Positions 1 to 7,727 of a stretch of 64,000 nucleotides of DNA are shown here, in pieces (positions within the stretch are counted from its first letter, which is position 1; each line of letters starts with the position of its first letter). The position numbers and the translations under genes were made by a program. The notes under the pieces were generated by a model. The model ran no database searches, was not told the DNA's origin, and saw only the letters and a list, made by a program, of their open reading frames with translations. Source of the DNA: Nocardioides faecalis (lineage in GTDB: Bacteria > Actinomycetota > Actinomycetes > Propionibacteriales > Nocardioidaceae); contig NZ_CP074406.1 in NCBI RefSeq assembly GCF_018388425.1, positions 372,001 through 436,000 on the forward strand, in the 5' to 3' direction.

Positions 1-1469
1 CCAAGATCCCCAAGGGCGTGCTGCTCTACGGCCCGCCCGGAACCGGCAAGACCCTGCTCGCCCGCGCCGTCGCCGGCGAGGCGGGCGTGCCCTTCTACTC
101 CATCTCCGGCTCCGACTTCGTCGAGATGTTCGTCGGTGTCGGTGCCTCCCGCGTGCGCGACCTGTTCGAGCAGGCCAAGGAGAACGCCCCCGCGATCGTC
201 TTCATCGACGAGATCGACGCCGTCGGCCGCCACCGCGGCGCCGGCATGGGCGGCGGTCACGACGAGCGCGAGCAGACCCTCAACCAGCTCCTCGTCGAGA
301 TGGACGGCTTCGACGTGCGCGGCGGCGTCATCCTGATCGCGGCCACCAACCGGCCCGACGTGCTCGACCCCGCGCTGCTGCGCCCGGGTCGCTTCGACCG
401 CCAGATCCAGGTCGACGCCCCCGACCTGTCGGGCCGCAAGCGGATCCTCGAGGTCCACTCCCGGGGCAAGCCGCTGTACTCCGACGTCGACCTCCTCTCG
501 GTCGCTCGGCGCACCCCCGGCTTCTCCGGCGCCGACCTGGCCAACGTGCTCAACGAGGCCGCGCTGCTCACCGCGCGCAACAACGAGAAGGTCATCACCG
601 CCGCCACCCTGGACGAGGCGATCGACCGGGTCATCGCGGGTCCGCAGCGTCGTACCCGGTTGATGACGGAGAACGAGAAGCTGATCACCGCCTACCACGA
701 GGGCGGCCACGCCCTCGTCGCGGCGGCGCTCCCGGGCACGGACCCGGTCCACAAGATCACGATCCTGCCGCGCGGGCGGGCGCTGGGCTACACGATGGTG
801 CTGCCCGACGAGGACAAGTACTCGCAGACCCGCAGCGAGATGCTCGACAAGCTCGCCTACATGCTGGGCGGCCGGGCCGCGGAGGAGATGGTCTTCCACG
901 ACCCGACCACCGGCGCCGGCAACGACATCGAGAAGGCCACCAACCTGGCCCGGGCGATGGTCACCCAGTACGGCATGACCGAGAAGCTGGGTGCGATCAA
1001 GCTCGGCGACTCCAACTCCGAGCCGTTCCTGGGCCGCGACATGGGCCACCAGCGCAACTACTCCGAGGACGTCGCCGCCACGATCGACGACGAGACCAAG
1101 AAGCTGCTCGCGACGGCCCACCAGGAGGCGTTCGACATCCTGGTGGAGAACCGCGACGTGCTCGACCAGCTCGTCCTCGAGCTGCTCGACAAGGAGACCC
1201 TGGACAAGGCCGAGGTCGCCGAGATCTTCACGCCGCTGCGGCTGCGGCCGCGCCGTCCGGCCTGGACCGGCTCCCCGACCCGGGTGCCCTCGGACATCCC
1301 GCCGGTGGAGATCCCCGAGGAGATCCGCCGCCGGGCGCAGAACGGCGTCAGCGGCTCCCGCGACGCCGGGCAGGTGCTCACGCCGCCGGGTCCCTCCGGT
1401 GACGTGCACGGCGGCACCCCGGTCGCGCCGCCGACGTCCAACGACGTGCCGCCGACTGCGGGCGCCTGA
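1..1469 (+). CDS. ftsH: ATP-dependent zinc metalloprotease FtsH, 3' part
   Basis: The left edge cuts this gene; the open frame begins at base 3 and the visible part is about 488 residues. It contains the AAA+ Walker A motif GPPGTGKT, Walker B with FIDEIDAVG, the second region of homology with RPGRFDRQI, and the zinc-protease site HEGGH. The N-terminal membrane segments lie outside the window. FtsH is a membrane-anchored hexameric protease that degrades misassembled membrane proteins and short-lived regulators. The tail after the protease domain is rich in Pro and Gly, as is common in actinobacteria. folE starts 14 bases downstream, so the two are probably co-transcribed. Confidence 0.97.
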   Translation, partial: KIPKGVLLYGPPGTGKTLLARAVAGEAGVPFYSISGSDFVEMFVGVGASRVRDLFEQAKENAPAIVFIDEIDAVGRHRGAGMGGGHDEREQTLNQLLVEMDGFDVRGGVILIAATNRPDVLDPALLRPGRFDRQIQVDAPDLSGRKRILEVHSRGKPLYSDVDLLSVARRTPGFSGADLANVLNEAALLTARNNEKVITAATLDEAIDRVIAGPQRRTRLMTENEKLITAYHEGGHALVAAALPGTDPVHKITILPRGRALGYTMVLPDEDKYSQTRSEMLDKLAYMLGGRAAEEMVFHDPTTGAGNDIEKATNLARAMVTQYGMTEKLGAIKLGDSNSEPFLGRDMGHQRNYSEDVAATIDDETKKLLATAHQEAFDILVENRDVLDQLVLELLDKETLDKAEVAEIFTPLRLRPRRPAWTGSPTRVPSDIPPVEIPEEIRRRAQNGVSGSRDAGQVLTPPGPSGDVHGGTPVAPPTSNDVPPTAGA

Positions 1470-1483
1470 CGGGGAGCCTGACG

Positions 1484-2098
1484 ATGACCGATCGCATCTC
1501 CCTGCCCGAACCCGGCGCCCCGGTGGCCGAGTTCGACCACGACCGGGCGGCCGCGGCCGTCCGCGAGCTGCTGTTCGCGATGGGTGAGGACCCCGATCGA
1601 GAGGGCCTGCGCGACACCCCCGCCCGGGTCGCCCGGGCGTACGCCGAGCTCACCTCCGGCCTGCGGATGGGCGCCGAGGACGTCCTCACCACGACCTTCG
1701 ACCTGGGCCACGACGAGATGGTGCTGGTCCGCGACATCGAGCTGTGGTCGATGTGCGAGCACCACCTCGTGCCGTTCACCGGCGTCGCGCACGTCGGCTA
1801 CATCCCGGCGGAGTCCGGCAAGATCACCGGCCTGTCGAAGCTCGCCCGACTCGTCGACGTCTTCGCCAAGCGCCCGCAGGTCCAGGAGCGGCTGACCACC
1901 CAGGTCGCGGACTCCCTGATGGAGATCCTGGAGGCGCGCGGCGTCATCGTCGTCATCGAGGCCGAGCACCTGTGCATGACCATGCGCGGCGTGCGCAAGG
2001 CCGGCGCCCGCACCATCACCTCCGCCGTGCGCGGCATCATGCACAACCCGGCGACCCGCGCCGAGGCGATGACGCTCATCCACAGCCACCGGGCCTGA
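1484..2098 (+). CDS. folE: GTP cyclohydrolase I (FolE)
   Basis: This 204-residue protein has the family's usual length. It converts GTP to 7,8-dihydroneopterin triphosphate, the first step of tetrahydrofolate synthesis. The zinc site is visible as CEHH at residues 91-94 with a second Cys at about 164 in EHLCMTMRG. The [10 protein letters not shown] segment is typical of the family. It follows ftsH by 14 bases. In related actinobacteria folP-folB-folK follow directly, but here they are displaced by about 12 kb of envelope genes. Confidence 0.97.
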   Translation: MTDRISLPEPGAPVAEFDHDRAAAAVRELLFAMGEDPDREGLRDTPARVARAYAELTSGLRMGAEDVLTTTFDLGHDEMVLVRDIELWSMCEHHLVPFTGVAHVGYIPAESGKITGLSKLARLVDVFAKRPQVQERLTTQVADSLMEILEARGVIVVIEAEHLCMTMRGVRKAGARTITSAVRGIMHNPATRAEAMTLIHSHRA

Positions 2099-2156
2099 GC
2101 GCGCCACGGCGCGGACGCGTTGGTCGAAGAGGGGCCCCAGCGGCCCTTCGACCTTG

Positions 2157-2162
2157 TACTCT
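2157..2162 (+). promoter_or_regulatory. -10 hexamer TACTCT, leaderless start
   Basis: TACTCT ends 6 bases before the GTG at 2169. That spacing would place the transcription start at or next to the start codon, which supports GTG 2169 over the TTG at 2154. No clear -35 box is visible. Confidence 0.45.
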
Positions 2163-2168
2163 CCCAGC

Positions 2169-2900
2169 GTGGACCGCCACCAATTCCTCGCTGCCCTGCA
2201 CCAGCGGGTGCGTCCGCGCACCTATCTCGAGATCGGGGTGCAGCTCGGCCAGAGCCTGACCCTCTCGCGGGTGCCCAGCATCGGCATCGACCCGGACTTC
2301 TCCATCACAAGCGAGCTCCAGGCCGACATCCACCTCGCCAAGGCGACCAGCGACGAGTTCTTCGCCCGGCGCAACCCGCTGGCCCACCTGCCGATCAAGG
2401 TGCTGGACCTGGCGTTCATCGACGGCATGCACCTCGCGGAGTGGTCGCTGCGCGACTACCTGGCCGTGGAGCGGTTCACCCACGGCGCGTCGGTCATCGT
2501 GTTCGACGACATGCTGCCCCGCGCGGCCGTCGAGGCGAACCGCTACCGGGAGACCTCCTTCTGGACCGGCGACGTCTACAAGGCGCTCGACGCGCTGCGC
2601 CAGATGCGGCCGGACGTGGTGGTGATCGAGGTGAACACGACCGGCAGCGGGGTCGCCGTGGCGCTGTGCCCCGACGCCTCCCGCGACGGCGTCCTGGAGG
2701 GGTACGACGACTGGCTGGAGTCCAGCGCCGTCGTGCCCGACCCGCAGCCGGTGCCGACCGAGGTGCTCACCCGCAGCCGGGCCGTGGACCCCGAGGCGCT
2801 GCTGGCGCACCCGGGCTGGGACACCGTGCTGGCCGCCCGCGGCGCCCCGGACGGCGCCGCCCGGGTGCGCGCCGCCTTCGCCGACCTCGCCGGCGCCTAG
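2169..2900 (+). CDS. Class I SAM-dependent methyltransferase
   Basis: A 243-residue protein with a Rossmann-type SAM-binding start: YLEIGVQLGQSL near residue 17, an acidic residue in GIDPDF, and later FIDGMHL and VFDDML. This layout is typical of the Methyltransf_24 group often found in glycan loci. The substrate cannot be read from sequence. I chose GTG 2169 over TTG 2154 because it follows a TANNNT box at leaderless spacing. It is the first gene of envelope block 1 and is transcribed away from folE, possibly from its own promoter. Methylation of a glycan or a glycan precursor is an inference from the neighbours. Confidence 0.8.
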   Translation: MDRHQFLAALHQRVRPRTYLEIGVQLGQSLTLSRVPSIGIDPDFSITSELQADIHLAKATSDEFFARRNPLAHLPIKVLDLAFIDGMHLAEWSLRDYLAVERFTHGASVIVFDDMLPRAAVEANRYRETSFWTGDVYKALDALRQMRPDVVVIEVNTTGSGVAVALCPDASRDGVLEGYDDWLESSAVVPDPQPVPTEVLTRSRAVDPEALLAHPGWDTVLAARGAPDGAARVRAAFADLAGA

Positions 2901-2953
2901 GACCCCCGCGTGCGACCGCCGCGGCCGGGTGCCGGCGTCCTGGCTGATTGACT

Positions 2954-4861
2954 GTGCGCGTGCGCCTCCTCCGCAAGCGGGTCGCCCCCGACGCCGCCCG
3001 CCCCGCCCTGCACGAGATAGCCGCCCAGCAGCGCTGGGGCCGCCGTCGTCCGCACCGGGCGTTCTGGGAGATGGTGGCCGAGGAGGTCACCCCCAGGTCG
3101 ACCGCGCGTGTGGTGGTCGTCGGCAAGCGGGTGCGCACCGCGCGCCGCACGCTGCTGGAGCACGCCCCGGGCCTGCGGGTCACGATGGTCAAGGCCGACA
3201 GCGACGTCTCCGAGACCCACGTCCGGCTCAGCATCCGCGGCCCGTACGACGTCGTCATCGACCTCGCCGACGCCGGCTCCCACGACCAGGTGCGTCTGTT
3301 CCGTCGCACGTTCTGGCACCTGCGCCCCGACGGTGTCTACCTGGTGCGGCAGCTGCTGCCGCACACCGACGCCGACGCCGACGCCGACGCCGAGTCCGAC
3401 GCCGACACCGAGTCCGATGCGGAGCGCGACACCGGGACCGACACGGCGCTGGCCGCCGCGGAGGCGGCCGAGGACGCCGAGGACGCGGCCCTGCTCGGGG
3501 CTCCCGAGGCGCTGCCCAACGAGAACCTGCCCGAGCACGAACCCGAGCCCAGCGACCTGTGGGGCATGCTCAGCGAGGCGCAGGAGGCGCGGCTGCACGA
3601 CCTCGCCGACCACCGCGGCGTCGGAGTGCACTTCCGCGACATCGTGGCGCTGGCCGGCGCGCTGGGGCGGCTCGAGATCCGCAGCAAGATGCTGAGGCTG
3701 GTCAAGGCCATGCCCTCGTCCCCGAAGCTGCGGGAGGAGGAGGTCGACGCGGTCCTCGAGAAACGGCCCGGGATCGGCGCGCTGCTCGACAAGGTCCCCG
3801 CGACCTCGTGGCGCCCGGACGTCGACTACCACCTCAACCGTCCGCAGGACCCGTTCGTGCCGGCCACCTTCCACTGCACGGCGCTGTCGTTGCGCCGCTA
3901 CCAGGCACCGACCTGCTCGCGCGGGCAGATCGTCACCAGCCGGAACCTGCTGCTGCCCGAGACCTTCCGGCACCACTGGATGCGGCGCATGGTCAACATC
4001 TACGTGGTCGAGCAGGCCCCGCTGTTCGGCCGGGTGCGCCGCAACCTCAGCGACCCCGAGCACCTGCCCGGCGCCTATTACCACCTGGACTCCGAGTGGC
4101 CGGGCCACTTCGGGCACCTGCTCACCGAGCAGGTCAGCCGGCTGTGGGCGTTCGCCCAGGCGCGCGAGCTGGAGCCGGGCATCAAGCTGCTCACCACGCT
4201 GCAGCACGACCGGGAGCCGGCCGAGCTGCTCGGTTTCGAGAAGCAGGTCCTCGCCGCCTTCGACATCACCCCCGACGACGTCCACGTCTTCGACTCACCC
4301 TGCGTGCCGGAGCGCCTCTACACCGCGACGCCGATGTTCTCCCTGCCCGCCTACGTGCACCCGGACATGGTCCGGATCTGGGACCGGATCGCCGAGCACC
4401 TCCTGGCGGGCGCCACGCCGCGGAGCTGGCCGGAACGGATCTTCGTCTCCCGGCGCCCCTCGCTGAAGCGCTCGTGCCACAACGGCGCCGAGGTGGAGGA
4501 GTACTTCCGTGCCGCGGGCTTCGAGGTCGTCTATCCCGAGGACCACCCGCTCTCGGACCAGGTCGCGATGTTCCGCGCGGCCGAGGTGATCGCCGGGTTC
4601 GCGGGCAGCGGCCTGTTCTCCCTGGCCTTCACGGACCGGCCGAAGCAGGTGTTCAGCCTCGCCCCGGACTCCTACACCGCCCGCAACGAGTACCTGATCG
4701 CGGCCACCCGCGGCCACCGGCTGACCTCGGTGTGGAGCAAGCCGGACGTGGCGCACCCCGCCGGCAGCTGGACCCAGGAGGCGTTCGGCTCCAGCTTCAC
4801 CTTCGACTTCGACGACGAGGGCCGGTTCCTGGCCGAGCGTCTGGCGCTGCTGGAGCGCTGA
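2954..4861 (+). CDS. Family 61-type glycosyltransferase with acidic linker
   Basis: About 635 residues. The C-terminal half resembles the GT61/DUF563 family: RIFVSRRPSLKRS, then EEYFRAAGFEVVYPEDHPLS, then GFAGSGLFSLAF. These elements occur in capsule and glycan transferases. The N-terminal 130 residues look like a second small Rossmann-like domain. Between them lies a strongly acidic Asp/Ala/Glu repeat (about residues 138-165, bases 3366-3450). It is probably a flexible linker. The start may be GTG 2954 or TTG 2948; no good ribosome site distinguishes them. It probably transfers a sugar to the polymer of this locus, with donor and acceptor unknown. Confidence 0.75.
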   Translation: MRVRLLRKRVAPDAARPALHEIAAQQRWGRRRPHRAFWEMVAEEVTPRSTARVVVVGKRVRTARRTLLEHAPGLRVTMVKADSDVSETHVRLSIRGPYDVVIDLADAGSHDQVRLFRRTFWHLRPDGVYLVRQLLPHTDADADADAESDADTESDAERDTGTDTALAAAEAAEDAEDAALLGAPEALPNENLPEHEPEPSDLWGMLSEAQEARLHDLADHRGVGVHFRDIVALAGALGRLEIRSKMLRLVKAMPSSPKLREEEVDAVLEKRPGIGALLDKVPATSWRPDVDYHLNRPQDPFVPATFHCTALSLRRYQAPTCSRGQIVTSRNLLLPETFRHHWMRRMVNIYVVEQAPLFGRVRRNLSDPEHLPGAYYHLDSEWPGHFGHLLTEQVSRLWAFAQARELEPGIKLLTTLQHDREPAELLGFEKQVLAAFDITPDDVHVFDSPCVPERLYTATPMFSLPAYVHPDMVRIWDRIAEHLLAGATPRSWPERIFVSRRPSLKRSCHNGAEVEEYFRAAGFEVVYPEDHPLSDQVAMFRAAEVIAGFAGSGLFSLAFTDRPKQVFSLAPDSYTARNEYLIAATRGHRLTSVWSKPDVAHPAGSWTQEAFGSSFTFDFDDEGRFLAERLALLER

Positions 4862-4890
4862 GCCGCCGGGTCGCCGAGCCCTCCCGCGCC

Positions 4891-5385
4891 TCAGCGCAGC
4901 GCAGCGAGGCGCCGCTTGACCTTGCCGGCCAGGGCGCGCACCTGCGTGCGTGCCGCCGGCGCGGCGGCGGGCGCGGGGCCCCCCGCGGGGGCCGGGATCA
5001 CGACGGGCCGGTCGCGGTGCCGGATCGGCTTGGTGGACTCCGGCGGCCGGGTGCCCCACAGCAGGCACAGCGGCCGCTCGCCCTGCACGAGCAGGCGGGC
5101 GTTGACCCGCTGTCGCTGCCCGTCCTCCCCGCACAGGATGAGCGCCCAGCGGCCGTCGGCGAGCTGCGCGTTCTCGCAGGAGACCACGTAGCGGCGGCCA
5201 CGCTCGTCGGTGACGAGGCGGAGGTCCGCAGAGACCTCCAGGTCCTTGCGGCGCAGCACCGCCCAGCCCTGGCCGTCGACGACCTCCTTCGGCTCGGACA
5301 GCACGATCTCGGCACGGTCGCCGCGGCGGCGGGCGTAGCTGCCGACCAGGTCGACGGTCGCCTTCGGGGGCAGGGAATCACCCAT
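4891..5385 (-). CDS. Hypothetical protein, 164 aa
   Basis: I do not recognise a family. The ATG at 5385 has a good upstream GAGGAG, so I prefer it to longer frames reaching 5571. The first ~115 residues look like a compact beta-rich domain (VDLVGSYARRRGDRAEIVLS and following). The tail is Pro/Ala-rich and then basic (KVKRRLAALR). No signal peptide or membrane segment is seen. It lies convergent to the GT61 gene and divergent from the acyltransferase. Its place in envelope block 1 suggests a link to glycan synthesis, but nothing in the protein shows that. Confidence 0.65.
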   Translation of the reverse strand: MGDSLPPKATVDLVGSYARRRGDRAEIVLSEPKEVVDGQGWAVLRRKDLEVSADLRLVTDERGRRYVVSCENAQLADGRWALILCGEDGQRQRVNARLLVQGERPLCLLWGTRPPESTKPIRHRDRPVVIPAPAGGPAPAAAPAARTQVRALAGKVKRRLAALR

Positions 5386-5469
5386 GTGCAGTCTCCTCGG
5401 GGTCGGCGTGCTCCGTACTGTAATGCGACGCACCCCGGGTGAGGGTTCGTTGCGAGCGGAAGTCCTCCT

Positions 5470-5475
5470 TAGGAT
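5470..5475 (+). promoter_or_regulatory. -10 hexamer TAGGAT upstream of the acyltransferase
   Basis: TAGGAT lies in the divergent region 5386-5588. It is placed to start a transcript at about 5482, giving a leader of roughly 107 bases before the acyltransferase start at 5589. On the opposite strand, TACAGT (5417-5422) could serve the hypothetical gene. Confidence 0.4.
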
Positions 5476-5481
5476 CGTCGG

Positions 5482-5577
5482 GTGCCCGTCCTCCCCGCCC
5501 CCAGCGTCGCCGTCGACGTCGCGGCGACATCCCGTGTGCGGGTCGCGACGCGGTGCGTCGTCCGCGACCACTGCTGA
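5482..5577 (+). CDS. Possible 31-aa upstream ORF (leader peptide)
   Basis: GTG 5482 lies 6 bases after the TAGGAT box and opens a 31-codon frame ending in Asp-His-Cys and TGA at 5575-5577. The stop overlaps the ribosome-binding site GAGAGG (5576-5581) of the acyltransferase that starts at 5589. Position and length fit a leaderless leader peptide whose termination would affect initiation at 5589. No homology is known to me, and an open frame of 31 codons is not rare in such GC-rich DNA. Confidence 0.3.
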   Translation: MPVLPAPSVAVDVAATSRVRVATRCVVRDHC

Positions 5578-5588
5578 GAGGCGCTGCC

Positions 5589-7721
5589 TTGCTGCACGTC
5601 GATGCTCCGGTGAGCGGAGCGAGTGGTCCCCACGCCGCGGGGCGCAAGGACGGTCTGCGCACCGACGTCCAGGCGCTGCGAGCGATCGCGGTCACCCTGG
5701 TCCTCGTCTTCCACCTGTGGCCGAGCAGCATCACCGGCGGCTACGTGGGCGTGGACGTCTTCTTCGTCATCTCGGGCTTCCTGATCACCTCCCACCTGCT
5801 GGGCCGGCGCCCGCGGACCGGCCGCGACCTCGCCGACTTCTGGGCCCGCCGCATCCGTCGCCTGCTCCCGGCGTCGCTGACCGTCCTGGTCGCCACCCTC
5901 GCCGCCACCCGGCTGCTCGCCCCGGAGACCCGCTGGGGCGCCACCGCCGACCAGGCGCAGGCCGCGGCGCTGTACTACGTGAACTGGTTGCTGGCCTCCA
6001 GCTCGGTCGACTACCTGGCCGCGGACGACGCACCGAGCGCCGTGCAGCACTTCTGGTCGCTGTCGGTGGAGGAGCAGTTCTACGTCGGATGGCCGATCCT
6101 GGTGCTGGTGCTCGGGCTGCTCGGCACCGTCGGCGCGCTGCGCCGGCACAGCCGGGCGGTGCTCGGGGCCGGTCTGGTGCTGGTCGCGCTGGCCTCGTTC
6201 GCCTGGTCGGTGTACTACACCGCCGCCGACCCGGCCCGCGCCTACTTCGTCACCACCACCCGGGTGTGGGAGCTGGCCGCCGGCGGCATCCTGGCCTTCG
6301 GAGTCACCGGCGCCCGCTGGCGCGCACCCCGCGCCGGCTCCGCGCTGGCCGTGCTCGGCCTGCTGCTGATCGTCGTCGCCGCGGTGCGCTACGACGAGGG
6401 CACGGCGTTCCCGGGCACCGCGGCCGCGCTGCCGGTGCTCGGCGCGGTCCTGGTCATCGCCGGGCAGACGGCGCCCTCCTCCGGGGTGGGGCGCGTGCTC
6501 GCCGTCCGACCGGTGCAGTGGCTGGGCGACGTCTCCTACGCCGTCTACCTGTGGCACTGGCCGATCATCGTGCTGCTGGGCGAGGTCAGCGGTCGGCTGG
6601 GCGTGCTCGACAGCATCGCGGTCCTGGCCAGCACCCTGGTGCTGGCCGCGCTCACCAAGAAGTACGTCGAGGACCCGTTCCGAGGCGGGCGCTGGTCGGT
6701 GCGGCTGCGCGACACCTACGTGCTCGGGGCGAGCGGGATGGCGGTCGTCGTCGCGTTGACGCTGCTGCAGGGCGCCGAGCTCGACCGCCGCCAGGCCCGG
6801 GCCCAGGAGCAGCTCGCCCAGGCCACCGACGACCCCTGCTTCGGCGCGGCCAGCCTCGCGCCCGGCGCGGCGTGCGAACCACCGACCGGTGCCCCCGTGC
6901 CGGCGCCGGCCACCGCCGCCGAGGACCGCTCGGAGGCCTACGAGGAGGTCGGCGGCCGCGACTGCTGGGCCTCGCGGCCGGACTTCGACGACGTGCGCTG
7001 CTCGTTCGGGCCCGCCGACGCCGACGTCCGCGTCGTCCTGACCGGCAACTCCCACGCCGGGCACTGGTTGCCCGCGCTGCAGGTCCTCGCGCAGAGCCGC
7101 GGCTGGCGGATCGACACCTACCTCGCCTCGCAGTGCGCGCTGTCGCAGGTGCCGCAGCGCTTCGACACCGACGCGCACTCCCGGGCCTGTCAGGACTGGG
7201 TGCGTCGTACCACCGCCACGATCGCGCAGGAGGCCCCGGACCTCGTGGTGACCTCGAACCGGATCTCGGTCTCCGCCGTCGGCGTCGCGCCGCAGGACAA
7301 CGGCGCTGCCTACCGCAGCGGCTACGAGGCGGTGCTGCGGGAGTGGTCGGAGGCCGGGCTCGCCGTGCTGGCGCTGCACGACACGCCCGCGCCCGGTGAC
7401 GGCGGCCTGCACTCCGTGCCGGACTGCGTGGCCGAGCACCTCGACGACCTCGAGGCCTGCTCGGCGCCGCGCTCGGAGTGGGAGCCGGACGACGTCGTGG
7501 TGGACGCGGTGGCCGCGATCGGCGACCCGCGGGTACGCAGCGCCGACCTCAACGACCTCATCTGCGGGCCCCAGCGCTGCGAGGGCGTGGTCGGCGGCGC
7601 CGTCGTGTACTTCGACGGCTCGCACCTGACCGCGACCTACGCCCGGACGCTGGCGCCGTTCCTGGCACCCGTCGTGGACGACCTGCTTCCTGAGCCGAGG
7701 GCCGGACGGGCCGTAGGATGA
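5589..7721 (+). CDS. AT3-family membrane acyltransferase with C-terminal SGNH domain
   Basis: About 710 residues. The N-terminal half is a polytopic acyltransferase-3 domain: RTDVQALRAIAVTLVLVFHL, FFVISGFLIT, and further hydrophobic helices to about residue 390. The C-terminal domain carries SGNH-hydrolase signatures: TGNSHAG at 485-491 with Ser488, and DGSHL at 676-680 with Asp676 and His679. Such OafA-like two-domain proteins O-acetylate surface polysaccharides, with the SGNH part on the outer face. TTG 5589 is chosen because GAGAGG sits 7 bases upstream; GTG 5610 is the alternative. It lies next to the polymerase genes and probably acylates the same polymer. Confidence 0.88.
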   Translation: MLHVDAPVSGASGPHAAGRKDGLRTDVQALRAIAVTLVLVFHLWPSSITGGYVGVDVFFVISGFLITSHLLGRRPRTGRDLADFWARRIRRLLPASLTVLVATLAATRLLAPETRWGATADQAQAAALYYVNWLLASSSVDYLAADDAPSAVQHFWSLSVEEQFYVGWPILVLVLGLLGTVGALRRHSRAVLGAGLVLVALASFAWSVYYTAADPARAYFVTTTRVWELAAGGILAFGVTGARWRAPRAGSALAVLGLLLIVVAAVRYDEGTAFPGTAAALPVLGAVLVIAGQTAPSSGVGRVLAVRPVQWLGDVSYAVYLWHWPIIVLLGEVSGRLGVLDSIAVLASTLVLAALTKKYVEDPFRGGRWSVRLRDTYVLGASGMAVVVALTLLQGAELDRRQARAQEQLAQATDDPCFGAASLAPGAACEPPTGAPVPAPATAAEDRSEAYEEVGGRDCWASRPDFDDVRCSFGPADADVRVVLTGNSHAGHWLPALQVLAQSRGWRIDTYLASQCALSQVPQRFDTDAHSRACQDWVRRTTATIAQEAPDLVVTSNRISVSAVGVAPQDNGAAYRSGYEAVLREWSEAGLAVLALHDTPAPGDGGLHSVPDCVAEHLDDLEACSAPRSEWEPDDVVVDAVAAIGDPRVRSADLNDLICGPQRCEGVVGGAVVYFDGSHLTATYARTLAPFLAPVVDDLLPEPRAGRAVG
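7714..7719 (+). promoter_or_regulatory. -10 hexamer TAGGAT, leaderless start
   Basis: TAGGAT overlaps the end of the acyltransferase gene and ends 8 bases before GTG 7728. The spacing suggests a leaderless internal promoter for the next gene. Confidence 0.45.
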
Positions 7722-7727
7722 CGCCTC

